Shown piece by piece: positions 13,481 through 25,384 of a stretch of DNA of 64,000 nucleotides; the stretch's first letter is position 1, and each line of letters begins with the position of its first letter. Below the pieces are notes generated by a model. It was given only the letters and a program-made list of their open reading frames with translations. It had not been told where the DNA came from and did no database searches. The stretch lies in assembly GCA_921293015.1 (NCBI GenBank), contig OV121082.1:45404971-45468970 (forward strand). The letters are read 5' to 3'. Position numbers and translations under genes: made by a program. Source of the DNA: Phorcus lineatus. Its lineage: Eukaryota > Mollusca > Gastropoda > Trochida > Trochidae.

Positions 13481-13734
13481 AAGGGCTTTTTGGCACTTGT
13501 CTGAAACTAGTCGGGGCTTGCACATGTCTGGCCTACACCTCACATACATTTGTTTTTACAGTGGTATCGACCATACGAGGACAGGCCCTGGTCGGTAGGT
13601 AAGAAAACCGTGTATCCTGTAAGTAGGCAAGTGCAGTGAGCGTAGTGACGTGTATTGAGTAATCAATGGACCCAGCGTGATGTAGACGGGTCGTATTGAT
13701 GTATCGTCCGCCAACCCCTTGTTACATGTTCTTC

Positions 13735-13835
13735 AGTCTCAGGCTAACAGTTGCTCTTGTACCAGTCGTACTTCACGGGCAATATCGGAAATCAAACGAT
13801 CCAGATAACTACCAAACTCTTGTACAGTTTTACAC
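13735..13835 (+). pseudogene. possible reverse-transcriptase fragment of a retroelement
   Basis: One plus-strand frame reads VALVPVVLHGQYRKSNDPDN followed by Y. This resembles the 'LFKG...KSNPDNYR.I.L' segment just before the palm of LINE-type or Penelope-type reverse transcriptases. The match covers only about 30 residues and the conserved text after NPDNY is lost, so this is a small decayed fragment at best. A chance resemblance cannot be excluded. Confidence 0.35.
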
Positions 13836-14204
13836 AATGAAAAGCACTGGTGCACACAAAGTTCCAGTCACTTGCTAACCAGCCTTTGGTTTCAGTAGAA
13901 TCATTAGACTGTATTTAGTGTTTTGGGTACAGCAAGTAAACAACAAGTGAACACTGAAGTTTTTTTTATAAAGATTGAATAATTGATTGAAGGAAAGAGA
14001 AGGAAACTTTGAAATAATAATTTGAACAATCTTAAAGTGATGCTCTTAAACTCATGCTTATCTCATCTATGTTTAGCATCTTTGATAAGAGAGACTGTGG
14101 TAAGCTTAGCTAAAAATCTAAAGGAAATCTAAAGTTTTTAAAGCTTCCAAGGTGGTTAAACTCATTCTGCAAAAGAGAAGTTGGGACCGAAGAATGCTAC
14201 CCTT

Positions 14205-14285
14205 TGTGGTTTGATTCTTGTAGAATTATGCTGCTAATGGCTGAAATATTGCTTAAGTGGTGCTCAACAAGAACTCATTCACTCG
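14205..14285 (+). repeat. short 3' tail of an abalone-type dispersed repeat
   Basis: GCTGCTAATGGCTGAAATAT followed by TGCTTAAGTGGTGCTCAACA and ACTCATTCACTC. It is a decayed copy of the tail seen intact at 42090-42170. Confidence 0.5.
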
Positions 14286-16189
14286 TGCAAAAGCGAAATG
14301 TTGAACACATGGTTTTGTCGGACTGACAGACAGATGATTTATTTCAATCTCACCTCATGATTACACATTAAAATATAACGTCTTGGTCAAAATTGAGACA
14401 TTCTGTGCGGAATTAAGAAAGAATAAAAATATATTTACAAAGATATAAAACAGGCAATAGAATAATTGTTAAATGAAACATATTCATATCGACCATGAAA
14501 TGAGACTTCCTTTTTATCAAAATTAAGTGGCAGGTATTGGCTGGAAAAAAAAACACATTTCATAGCTGGATAATATAAAAATTCCTTTTCCATATCTTAC
14601 AAGAGCATCAAAAGTAAAACATTTGTTACAACATACATTTAAATTGAGAACTTCCATCCATATACAGAGGACAGTTCAGTAAAACATTACATTCATCTTC
14701 TATCATATCAGAACAATGTAAGCAGAATCTCTCAGTCACCACTGTGCTATCATAATGTCCCGTTTCAATTCTTAAAGGGTCAGTTCAGGTTTGGCTGGAG
14801 CAATGCTAAGAGTGTGTGGCCTAGTGTGTGGTCCCCTAGTTTAAGCTAAGTCTACAAGAATTCACCAAAATGCATGGCGACTATGTTGTTACAGCCATTC
14901 ATTCTGCAACAATAGCAGCAGCGAATGAACTTCCGACAGGTGGTACCCTTTTGCTCAAGGCTGAAAATCTTTTTAGGTTTTTCACTTCCATTGCCATTTA
15001 AACTGACAAAACAGCCCATTAAAGCTAGCTGTTGAAAGTGTGGTAAAGGCCTAAATCAAATCACCTCACAAGTAGACAGCTTTGTAGAGTTGAGATGGCA
15101 CATTAACACTTTAGCTTCTTGACTTAGGGCATGGCCTTATGGGCTGCTGATATACAGAATTAATAACTCATTAAAAAGAGAATAATACTGGCAATGGTTG
15201 GCCACCTTTCTTTTGACATTCTGTGAAAACTAAACCGCAGGACTTTTACATTTTTTTTTACAAACTATAAGAAATAATCAGGGCTGATGATTGACTTATT
15301 TCTCAACGTGTTTTTCCTTTTATAGATGAAAACTATTCTTTGTCAAAGTCTAAAATCTTAATCAACTGAATATTACACTCTATAACATGCTTCAAATAAA
15401 TTGACAAAACAAATCATGCATTAATGACACATATGTAAAAACAAGAATGTAACCTCAATTTTCGTTTCCACAAAAGATACACTGACTTTACTCCAGTATA
15501 CAAAGTAAAGCCTGCCCGCTGCCCAATTGCTGGTTAATTTCCCTTTGGGCTTGTTGGAGAAGAGGTCAGCGAGCCATCTTGCTTGTCGGATCATAGATGA
15601 ACTAAGTTTCATCATGTTGATAGGCTTGTCAAAATTTTGGGGGAGTGTTCAATTTTTCAAAACACAAGCCCTGAGTGCTTGTAAGTTCAAAAGCTTTTTC
15701 AAACACTTCATTAATTTCTCTAAAGAAATACTCTGTGATTTGTATATGCCAAACATACTGAATGAAATCACTGTAATGCTAATCTGTTAAGCAGAGTGTA
15801 AATAAATAGAGATTAAAACCAAAGGAAGTGTGTCATATGACTTTTACGAAAAGAGTGTGAATTTTTGTATTACTAAAGCGAGGGTGAGGGTCATGCACAA
15901 ATAGGCAAAAGTTTTGTAGAAGTCAAATGGCACACTTCCTCAGGTACTAGTTTCTTTATTACTGATTTAATTCCATTTCAAACTCATACAAATATTCAGA
16001 AAATGGTGTCGCAAGCGACAGCCTGCTTCAGTGATGTCACAAACAATTGTTTAATGTCGTCACAGACGACGAAATAAAGTAACTTGTGCTAAAACCATCA
16101 TTTCCAGGGAAAAGTGATATGTGCACATGTGCTCATATTGAAAATATGTCACTGCTTATGATTAACCATATGGGTAATAGAAAGGTATA

Positions 16190-16350
16190 ATTCCTGATTC
16201 TGATTGAAAACCAGACAACGATGAGCATCAATTAGTCACACATAATTTAGGAACTCATCTAAGGAAGGTTGAAGATATAATTTTAGTTGATAGTGTTTGA
16301 AAGGTTATATAAGTCTTATTCATGCAAATAGTATGCGTGATTTCACCTTC
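16190..16350 (+). repeat. decayed copy of the MITE family at 30051
   Basis: Shares ordered phrases with the copies at 30.2 and 45.9 kb: GAAAACCAGACAACGATGAG (GAAAACCGGACAGTGGCGCG at 30.2 kb), then GTTGATAGTGTTTGAAAGGT followed by TATATAA, then ATTCATGCAAATAGTATG. Terminal repeats are not visible. Confidence 0.5.
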
Positions 16351-17388
16351 AACACATATAAGGATGTTGATAAATTTCTATTTAAAAAAATTATTGTCAT
16401 ATACTTGGCACTGCTCGATGAATATGTGTTTTAAATAAATATAAATAAAAATAATTGGTGATTTGACATGTGTGAAAGGTAACTGAATTACCCTGAAACT
16501 CATAGAATGTCTCCTAAACATAGAGAACAATCACAAATTGACCACTACTTAGGAAGAATATCAAACAACAGTTTGGCATCCACTGGATTCTAGTTGACTG
16601 CATGCTGCAAGTCCAAGGTAGACATAGTTTTAGCAATGAAGTAATGATAATTAACTTTCAGAATATTCAAATCGATTTAATAAATTATGTTATTATATTT
16701 CAATAAAGAATTGATTTCTTTATTTGACATCAACTATTGATAATAGTTGAAAGCTGGCTATGTCAAGTGTCACTGTTTGAAGTGGCAGTGTCCGTCTCGA
16801 TGTCAGTAGTGTGATGGGTAATTTAGATACTATTAAGATACACAGAAGACATTGATTTTCATTTACCCTACCATCACCGAAACCTTTTAGTTGCCAAATG
16901 TCTTTTTTATACTTCATGAATATTTCTTTTAATTTAATTATTAAAAGGCAAACATTTATTTAATAAATTGTTGTTACATATGAAAGAAAACTTCAGATAA
17001 TATGAAAATACTTGAATAAATCTTGAAAATAATCTCGAAAGGTGTAACAATTCATTCATAAAAAAATAATCTATTTGAATGCTAAATGGCTCTCCACAAA
17101 TTTCTTGTAGTTGTGTTTCACAGAGTGAAAACTTTAAATATATTTTTCAGGGTTTGACAATTTTTCTAAATTATGTTCAATGAATCTCAAGAGTTAACCA
17201 AAAGGAAAGGTTCCTATAATTTTCTTCTAGTTAGTGGTACTTTCAAATCTCAAAGGAAAGATTTTTGGTGTTACTTTGAAGTGGAGATTTATCATGGATC
17301 TAAGATGCGTGAGCCCTCGCAAGTGTAAGGATATATGTTTCTCATTTTCTTACACAGTACTGGTCTCATTCATTTTATCATGGTTAAT

Positions 17389-17431
17389 AACAATGACAAT
17401 AATGATAATGATAATGGTGATGATGATGATG
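17389..17431 (+). repeat. AATGAT/GATGAT simple repeat
   Basis: Imperfect trinucleotide/hexanucleotide run (AATGATAATGGTGATGATG). The MIMIMVMMMM stretch translated from it is an artefact. Confidence 0.8.
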
Positions 17432-18674
17432 TTGAGCTCGGGAAAATATCTTAAGCACTGTTTACATCCATAAGCATGCTCAGAGCACAAGTCTCATATA
17501 ACCCTTAAAGAATAGTCTGTCAATACAGCCAATACAGTCAATTTTGTGACCACATAGGTCAATACTTTCCAGTGTTCAGGTACCCATTTGTAGAGCTGAG
17601 TAAACCTGAGTGCAATGTAGATGAACTGTCTTGCATATGTAGTATGGACGCAACATAGTAAAAGGCTCAGGTAATAAATCGCAATCTAGATATCAACCCA
17701 CCCAATGGAGTGTGAGGACAGCAAGCTAGCCAACACACCACTGTGCTCCGCTGTATCCTTTCTGGGATTAGCAGGTTAAGAGTTAAAATGGTTAAGTTTT
17801 AATCCACATTAAATTTTGGGCTTATTTCATTATAGATCTTAGAATTTCAATCCTTCTTCATGCAGAATGAACTAGAAAAAAGGAATCGCTCCATCTACCT
17901 AAGGTTGGTGACTCTACAAAGTAACTCTTCCTCTGCCACATACGGAGGCTTCCCTATAGGCTTTTTCTTCTTCTCTTTTCAACTCAATCTTAATTCAATC
18001 TTTGACAAAATGCAAGTTTTGAAAAAAAATTCTTTTCGAAAATTGTCATTTACTTCAATTTCAAACGTATCTTTTATGTTTTTTGCATAGCAAGATTGAT
18101 TTCACATGATATAAAAACTATTAATTTTTAACCTGAAAGCATTTCTCAAAAAAGGATGTCATCAGTTTTTTTTGCATGAATTCAAATGTTTTTTAAAAAT
18201 TTACTCAGGAGTGAGGAAATTTTTCTTGCCTTTTTCAAATATATAATTTATAAATTTAACCCTCCATCTCCACAAAAGATATAATTCAGTTCAAATTTGA
18301 AACTCATTTTGAACAAAAGTTAGCAGAAAAGTATTATACACAAAAACTTAAATGTCATGACAAATTTAGCTAAACAGAAAATATTAATATAACCCTAATG
18401 CTGTTGAATAGATTGGTGTCTGTATGACTGATATTTTGTCCATCCATCAATTGATGAATTTTCTTCCTTACTGATCCATTTATATGAAAATGTAATTCAA
18501 AATACTGCAGTTTTTATCCACCAAGAAGTGATGTTAAAGAACTGTATGTATGTTCAATATAGGACTGTGGCCTCCTCAGTACTTAAGTAAAGATTGATTG
18601 ATTGACAGATATGTAGGATGTGGGTCTCATCTACAAAGGCAATATTTACGAGGGTTCCTACTATGTTCTCTTTG

Positions 18675-18731
18675 TACAATACAATACAATACAATTCAAT
18701 ACAATACAATAAATTCAATACAATACAATAC
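18675..18731 (+). repeat. (ACAAT)n microsatellite
   Basis: About eleven units of ACAAT, interrupted by ATTCA and AAATTC variants. ACTT and ATTC short repeats follow up to about 18790. Confidence 0.9.
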
Positions 18732-20296
18732 TAAAATTTACTTTACAATACTTTACTTACTTACTTATTGTCTATTCATTCATTCATCTCTTTTTTATAT
18801 ATTCATAGATTATCCTTTATTTATCATTAATATCGTAATTATCGGTAAATGATTAAGAAAGGAGAAGACAAACACTTGCCGAAATTAAAACAGCAGACAC
18901 ATGGTTAACATGAGCAATGGTTAAATCAGGGACGGGAAGCTTGTCCAGTATAGAGTGTGAGCTAATGGGTGCATGTCACTGCACGCTCTACACCAGCACT
19001 GACTGCAGCCTGAAACAAGACAGTGCTCAGCACACAACAACAAGGGTCCCTGATTACTGTAATCGTTCCGTAAGCAGGGCAACCAGTGCAACAATTTGTC
19101 AGAACATTTCACTTGAAACACCAATCTTCTTTTGTGGCTCTCAAGATGTGATACTACATTATTGCAATCTGAGTTCAATGAGATTGAAAGAAATTGTGCT
19201 GAAAGTGAAAAAGAAATTCTCAGTGGTTAATTACCATAATTTTTTTTATAAAAAATAATAAAATCGTCTTGTATATAGGATATAGTAAAGTCCCAAAAAA
19301 TCTATAACATATCTTGAACGATAGTTTCCAGTGCTGAGCTATTGTACTGGGTTTATTTCAATACTGTTTTTAGTGTAAAGTACTAGAAGATAAAAAAGTT
19401 AACTCACAATTAAATGTTATAACAGCATGTTAAGGCGACTAATGAACTCATTTGATAAAAACTAAGATTGTAACATTGTAACACTTCCGATAACAATATC
19501 ATCAAGAGTATCAATTATTTATTTCAAACATATCACGTCTCCTTGTGATTATTAACATTTTTCAAATCATTTCATGAGAAAGAACTCATTTCGTATCTAG
19601 ATAGAAATCAATACTTGAAAACACATGTGTCAACTAATTCTACATTCTTGACAATAACTCTCAAACAGAAAAAAAAGAAAAAGCAGTTTGATTATCTTGG
19701 GTTTTAGATTGATTTGAAACATAAAATAAAGGAAAGATTATTTTTGGGTTCAAGACTGAGGGGAAAAATCAGTAGAGGAAAAATTTCAAAGTTGCTTTAA
19801 ATTCTCATTCCAGTAACAGAAACATTTCACACAAAAAACTATTGAGCTGCCATCCTCCTTAAGTATTCCACTTTGTCTGAGAAAATCCTCCTTGAACAAC
19901 TCTAATCTGGCCATAGATTCTTCTTGCTGGTTTAATCATGTGGAGAGTTTGATCTGTTGATGTGCTCTGGTCTTTCTGGGTTATCTCCCCTTCTCTTTGT
20001 AATGACATGATCCACTCATCCGTTTATACAACTCTAGAGCTCTCTTAAGCTCCAAAAATCTTTTATCCCTAGGGAAAGAGTTAGGTCCACAGTGTCTGTT
20101 TGATAGTGTTAGAGGTTCTGTAAATGTACCTCCTGCATTAAAGATGAGGAAACATTATAATTAGTAAATACTATTATTTGATGACAGCTAGCATCTTAAT
20201 TTTCATAAATCTTTCATATATATTTGGAGATACTCTTTTTATAGCAACAGGGCATTCTTAGATATGTAATTCTCTAAGTGAATGATGTGGTGTCAT
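18732..20296. other. intergenic DNA, nothing recognised
   Basis: Opposed frames at 18917-19258 (plus) and 18921-19178 (minus) occupy a moderately GC-rich block with several cysteine codons on both strands. Neither resembles a known domain or has convincing splice sites. Confidence 0.35.
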
Positions 20297-20307
20297 GAGT
20301 GCACCCT

Positions 20308-20821
20308 AGCTCCAGACAGCGAGTATCCGCTCCGTGACGTCACTAATATACTCACTGCCATCAGAAGGCTTCAAGGTGAATAAGCTCTAACACAGCGCGT
20401 GCAACCAACGATTGATGTCACGCTCTAAAAGTGAAGCTCCCAACTCATAGGATTCACAATGCAACTCCGAACAACGACTCAAGAAAGGAGTACGGCAAAC
20501 AAAACTTTTTGTTATTTTATTAAGTCTTCTTTGAATTTTTTAAACATAACAAATTGTCCACCATATACTCATCAAATACAAAATTATATTTGAAGCAAAT
20601 CCCACCAACTTTTGTAATATTCATAGAATTTCATACGCCTAACGTTTAAAACATACTCTCGAACCAATATATTTGCATGTAAACTAACAATTTGGTTTGA
20701 GATTATCGATGACGTCAATTCTTATTGTTGTCAAGAATCTTGACAACAATGCCCACGCATGTGAAGGCAGGGCTACTACCGTAGAGGTACTCAGAGGGAA
20801 GGCGCCCTGAATTGGAGGTTG
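20308..20821. mobile_element. candidate non-autonomous DNA transposon with 11-base flanking repeat
   Basis: The 11-base sequence GAGTGCACCCT occurs exactly at 20297-20307 and 20822-20832. The 514 bases between have related inverted ends: AGCTCCAGACAGCGAG at the left, and the complement of the right end reads CAACCTCCAATTCAGGG. The interior holds CpG-containing sequence unlike the surroundings and an internal TCAAGAATCTTGA palindrome. No coding capacity. Confidence 0.5.
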
Positions 20822-20832
20822 GAGTGCACCCT

Positions 20833-21546
20833 CTACACTGGACAAACTTCGCATTACTTATCTAACAATTACCTATGTCTGCTGGTTTAATTTGCATGGA
20901 CTGGGTTACAGTTAAAACTCCATTCAAGTTTAGGTCAAGTTTCTTTATCCATTTCCAGTTTTTTAATATTTGAAGAAACATTATCTTCAGCCAGTGGTCA
21001 ATCCTGAATTCTTTGTTCTGCTAATTGTGCACTCACAATGATGTTGCACTAATCAATCTCCTGGAAATTGGCTGTTAATGAAGTACAATCTAAAGAAAGA
21101 GCCAGCTTTACTAACTAAACAAGTAGTGTGTGTTGTCACAGATTAGAAATAGGGAAATAACAAATGCAAACACAGTTCTAATCAATGGAGATTTGGCCAA
21201 GTGCATTGTGATATGAATGAACTTGGTTGTTTGTTTTTGAGTTGTATGAAATTATAAAATATATCAGTTCAGCCTATATTGCCAGAAAAACAATTTAAAG
21301 ATTAACTTTAACAACGACTGAACATTTTCTAGTTTGAAAACTAAACCTTCAATTGCATGAAATTTCACTCGTAAATATTATTCTCTAATCAGTTACCCTT
21401 TTAGTGATGTTTAAGCTTATTTGTTCTGTTACATAAAAGATGATGATGAAATTACAGCTCTACAGGCAATGATTTTTAGTTTGCCACCTCAGAACTGACA
21501 AGGATCAGAGGAACCCGACTGTCTTAACACAACATTGATATTGCAG
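20833..21546. other. upstream region of the FkbM methyltransferase gene
   Basis: AT-rich. The sequence just before 21547 reads as a splice acceptor (TTGATATTGCAG), so a 5' untranslated exon probably lies upstream, but its position cannot be fixed. Confidence 0.4.
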
Positions 21547-23391
21547 ATGTACACTGATAATATCTATGACACTGGTAAAGTACCAAATTTCCCTATTACA
21601 GCTGTGCTGGTGGTTCTCTGCTTGGTGGTCCTCTTCAACCTGCACATCCTGCGCTCAGCTGCTGACCTGACATCCTCTGACCTCCCTGGCGTCCCAAGTC
21701 CAGGCCTCATCCCAGTCCTTAATCAGCTGAATGGCGTTCCACTCCAGCGCCGACTCACCAATGTGCAGGAGAATCTTGCTTTCCTGCCCAGGTACATTCA
21801 TCTGTACGATCTGAAGCAGGTGCCCCTTACCCCAGACTTCCAGTGTGTGGAGTCTCACACCGACCCGACCTTCCCGATCTGTGTGTACACCCCGGACCAG
21901 GACAAGTTCATCTCCGGGGCTCTGCTTCACAGCGGGGTTTGGGAGCCCTACATCACTGAGGTCTTCAAGAAGGCCCTGCAGAACCACCCTAATGCTGTTG
22001 TCTTGGACGTTGGCGCCAATATAGGTATGTTGAAGAGTCATTCTGGGAGAGTCAGTAAGTGAGTTAGTGTTTAGCGCCATTTTAGCCATAAGCAACTCTA
22101 GAGCATGATATATTACCTAGGCAAACTGTACATCTACAAGAAAGTGTTTCAGAACAATGCAAATATTGTAGCCTTTGATGTTGGGGCCTATATTAGTACA
22201 TTGGGTAGGTCATATTGAATGAAGCAATAGTAAAATGTCAATAACAGTGGTTGTTAAATTACAATGGAATTGTTCTCATGAATGAACTGAACTTAGTTAC
22301 AATTTTCCTTTTAGGTAGTAGATTATTGTCTAGACAATGCACCCATTAACCAGCCATCAATTAGAAAATTAACCTAGTCTTGAAATTAACATTTTCATCA
22401 GACATAAAAGAAGACATTTATCCAAAGAAAATCCTTCCAAAATGGTATTAACTAACAAAAACATGACATAATAAATGTTTGTTGACCAGGTTACTACAGT
22501 TTCCTTGCTGCCAAGATGGGTCACATGGTGGTTGCCATAGAACCTGCGGAAGAGAACGTGTGGCGATTCCACAAGGGGGCACTACTTGGGCGACTGACGG
22601 ACACGATTTACCTGCTTCAGAACGCCATATCCAACAAACATCAAAATGTTACATTGACAACCAACCTCAACAACCAGGGGGGAATACGTGTCATGGAGGG
22701 CGGAGAGAAAGGGGAGATAATCTCCACCATTACCATGGATGACCTGTTATACCTTATGCGGCCTGCGGAGGTCATCATCAAGATTGATATTGGTATACAT
22801 ATTTTTCGACAATTTCATCTACGAACAATCTAAAAGAATTTTAGAATAGCAAAAGATATTGGCATTTACAATGCTAATAGTGTTCAAGTTACCATTGTAG
22901 TTATTTACAACACAGTATTTTGACAATAAGAAAAATGAAAATAAATCAATTAACCATGCAAGTCTGAGATAAAAGCATTCCTCTTGATTCCAGCTAGTGG
23001 AACATCTCGTTGACTGAATCAGTGCCATGTCTGACTCTCTCCCGTAGATATTTAGTTTGAATGTTTGTGGAGGTGATCTAAAAAATCAATTTCTCTTTCA
23101 GAGGGTTATGAGTGCAAAGCCATGTCAGAATCATCTCAGCTGTTCAAGCAAGTTCATGTGCCTTATATCTTCATGGAATGGCAGCAGATGTTCAAGCATC
23201 GCATGTCTGGATCTGCTTGCCCCCCGGCTTCCATGCAACGGCTGACGGACATGTTGATCCAACGAGGCTACGTGCCACACGAGGTTCGCACTGGCATCAA
23301 GATGAATCCAGATCAGAGCACAACCAACTGGAAGATTGGAGATGTCTACTGGAGACATCAAACAAAGCCGCTACTCTTCCCTCCCCTTTGA
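21547..23391 (+). CDS. FkbM-family methyltransferase, type II membrane protein (3 exons)
   Basis: Exons at 21547-22024, 22490-22792 and 23102-23391 join in frame (all GT-AG) into 356 codons. The first ATG follows directly on an acceptor-like TTGCAG, so the true start could lie further upstream. A short N-terminal tail precedes a hydrophobic segment at residues 17-37 (ITAVLVVLCLVVLFNLHIL), giving a type II, probably Golgi or ER-lumen, topology. Exon 1 ends in the S-adenosylmethionine-binding loop VVLDVGANIG; exon 2 continues YYSFLAAKMGH and VVAIEPAEEN (acidic ribose-binding position) and ends in KIDI; exon 3 starts EGYE, giving the KIDIEGYE signature of FkbM methyltransferases, then FMEW and a C-terminal WxxGDVYWR. 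Family members O-methylate sugars or small molecules; the substrate here is unknown. An AATAAA at 24487 fits the mRNA end. Confidence 0.9.
22105..22206 (+). pseudogene. decayed duplicate of the end of FkbM exon 1 inside intron 1
   Basis: The intron encodes a degenerate copy of the SAM-binding segment: KKVFQNNANIVAFDVGAYIS, compared with KKALQNHPNAVVLDVGANIG at the end of exon 1. It is also followed by a GGTAGG donor-like sequence. The key Asn of GANIG is changed to Tyr and the upstream part has lost the frame, so it is probably a dead exon duplicate. A short repeat tail (GTTAGTGTTTAGCGCCATTT, about 22062-22081) lies just before it. Confidence 0.55.
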
Positions 23392-25042
23392 AGGCAGCCA
23401 TTTTTGAGCTTTAGCTCATGGGTTGCCTTTGCTGGTCTTGAGTCTGTGCTTAAGGATGGTGCTTTGTTGCTTGGTGCAGTGGCTTTGAGAAACAAGATGC
23501 AGGCTTGACAAGCTCTCTGTTCATCATTTCCAGTTGCAGTCTTGATGAAAGGACTGGACATCTGGGTGGGAACCCTCAAGTGGAAAAGCTAGATTTCTGA
23601 TTGTCACCTTCATTACTTTGAAAAACAACATGTTGGAGACAAAATTGGAGATCAGTATGTTCTGGTTCCACTGATGGAAGTATCCCGAGAGTATATTTTC
23701 ATGTGTTGGGCCAAGTCTTGAAGAGGTCCATGCAACTGGTTCCATGGCCTCGACCTGTCAACATATTCTGACCGAGTGACAAAAGATTACCTTTGTTGTT
23801 CAAACCAGTTTGAAAACAAATGGTGTGATATGGGAGATCTCTCATTATGCATAATTCACTGCAAAACCATGCATCAGCATGTTGATAGTCTTAATGGAAT
23901 TATGTGGATGTCCATCAACAAAGATTTCTTTAATTTGCATTTTAGATGATGTGGTTAAGGAGAACAAGTTCTATGGAAAGTAAACGTAATGATCTATCGA
24001 TAAAAAAATTACTTAAATATCCATAACTCTTGTACTCTTTAAAAAATTTATTGAATATGGACATTAAAAATTCACATCAAAATCTACCACATCTTCTAAA
24101 TAGTTAGTTCATCCACAAAGTTCAATTACTTTAGTAACATCAAAGTCAAATGCTACAACTGAATTTGGAACATAACTCATACGAATCTCAAAGACTGAAT
24201 TGATCTCTTATTAGATATGTTTATATCTCTAGGGTTATAAAGTTATTAAAAACATATTTTGGTGGGAAAATATATTAGGACCCAGAAATCCTTGTAGGCA
24301 AGGTTTGCATGTCGAGAATATATTTTGTCTCCATAAGCTAAGTGCCTTTGTTTCAGTGTTATAACACACATATTCTTTTGTTAAATAGATAGTGTTGTGT
24401 CATAATATTCATTCTAGCAGCAACTGTTCATGTGTGTATATAATGTGACCGTATATGCCAATCCTTTCCTTTTATATGATTTGTAGAATAAACCATGATA
24501 CAGATTGTCAATAAAACTATAAATGAACATTCGCCTTTTTGTGACATTTGAATAATTGTACTGCAAGAATGACCTGCCAATGTAGAAGTAGTTTATCATT
24601 TTGCCACACTTGTGACAAAATGTGCATTCAAAGAACATATTTCGTTAATTCACTACAGAAGCTATAAATCATTGATAAAGCAGTTTTATCAAAGAGCTGT
24701 CAACAATGGTCAAAAGAATACTTAAGACCAGTTGGGTAGAATACATCCTGGATTAAGCAAGAGACCTTCAAAATGTTTCCAAAAGTCTTATTTTACCAAG
24801 CAGTAGTCACTGTAGCTGTAATTATCATTTACAGTAAATGCTAATTGGTTAAGTAAGGTGACAACGTGAAGTTGTAACATTGAGGTTTTTAACCAAAAAA
24901 AACGAAAACTTAAGGGGCTGCTCCGTGGTAGTCAATAAAAACGTTTGGTATCAGGGGATGAAAATTGTGAGTGTAAGTGTTTTGAATTTATATCAGCATA
25001 TAATGTTCTTTTGGCACATTTCATTCAAAGTCAAATAAGATG
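23392..25042 (+). other. 3' untranslated region of the FkbM gene and intergenic DNA
   Basis: No further coding sequence. AATAAA signals occur at 24487-24492 and about 20 bases later. Frames on the minus strand at 23131-23745 are antisense shadows of exon 3 and its trailer. Confidence 0.5.
24487..24492 (+). terminator. candidate poly(A) signal of the FkbM gene
   Basis: AATAAA about 1.1 kb after the stop, with another AATAAA-like motif shortly downstream. Confidence 0.4.
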
Positions 25043-25054
25043 TCATGATTATGA

Positions 25055-25372
25055 GGTGAGGTAAGGTGAGTTGGTGTTTAACGCCGCTTTCAAGACTATT
25101 TCACTTATATCGCGGCTGCTAGTATTATTGCAGGGAGAAAGCTCGCAACTCTATTGAGGCTATGCATTGCGGTGAAACCTGCGAGCAACGGCTGGAACTA
25201 GCGAACCATGGGTGGTACTGCACTGAATTTCAGTGTAGCATTGCACCCAAAACTGACTGCATGTAGAACAGTTCTCTACTGCAGACAAAGTTGCCGAGCC
25301 CCTGGCAGGATTCGAACCACGGACCTCCTGATCCGAAGCCGAATGCGCTAACCACTGCGCTATCCCGCCACC
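25055..25372 (-). mobile_element. tRNA-derived SINE, reverse orientation, with target-site duplication
   Basis: Third copy of the SINE family. The left end is the tail (GGTGTTTAACGCCGCTTTC); the right end is the tRNA-like head (GGATTCGAACCACGG and GCGCTAACCACTGCGCTATC). A perfect 12-base duplication, TCATGATTATGA, flanks it at 25043-25054 and 25373-25384. It sits in the interval where the last exons of the neighbouring dehydrogenase gene would be expected. Confidence 0.92.
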
Positions 25373-25384
25373 TCATGATTATGA

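Larger units (their letters stand above)
14286..18674. other. long AT-rich intergenic stretch
   Basis: No gene supported. A minus-strand frame at 15421-15615 (containing ARWLADLFSNKPKGKLTSN) reads like coding sequence, but no family is recognised and no clear pair of splice sites frames it. Frames at 16720-16917, 17234-17473 and 17860-18090 show no evidence of being genes. Confidence 0.35.

Noticed and set aside
18917-19258. Cysteine-rich secreted protein
   Set aside because: Cysteines occur in frames of both strands by composition; no signal peptide or splice support.
21655-22095. 146-codon minus-strand frame
   Set aside because: Antisense of FkbM exon 1, which has the domain signature on the plus strand.
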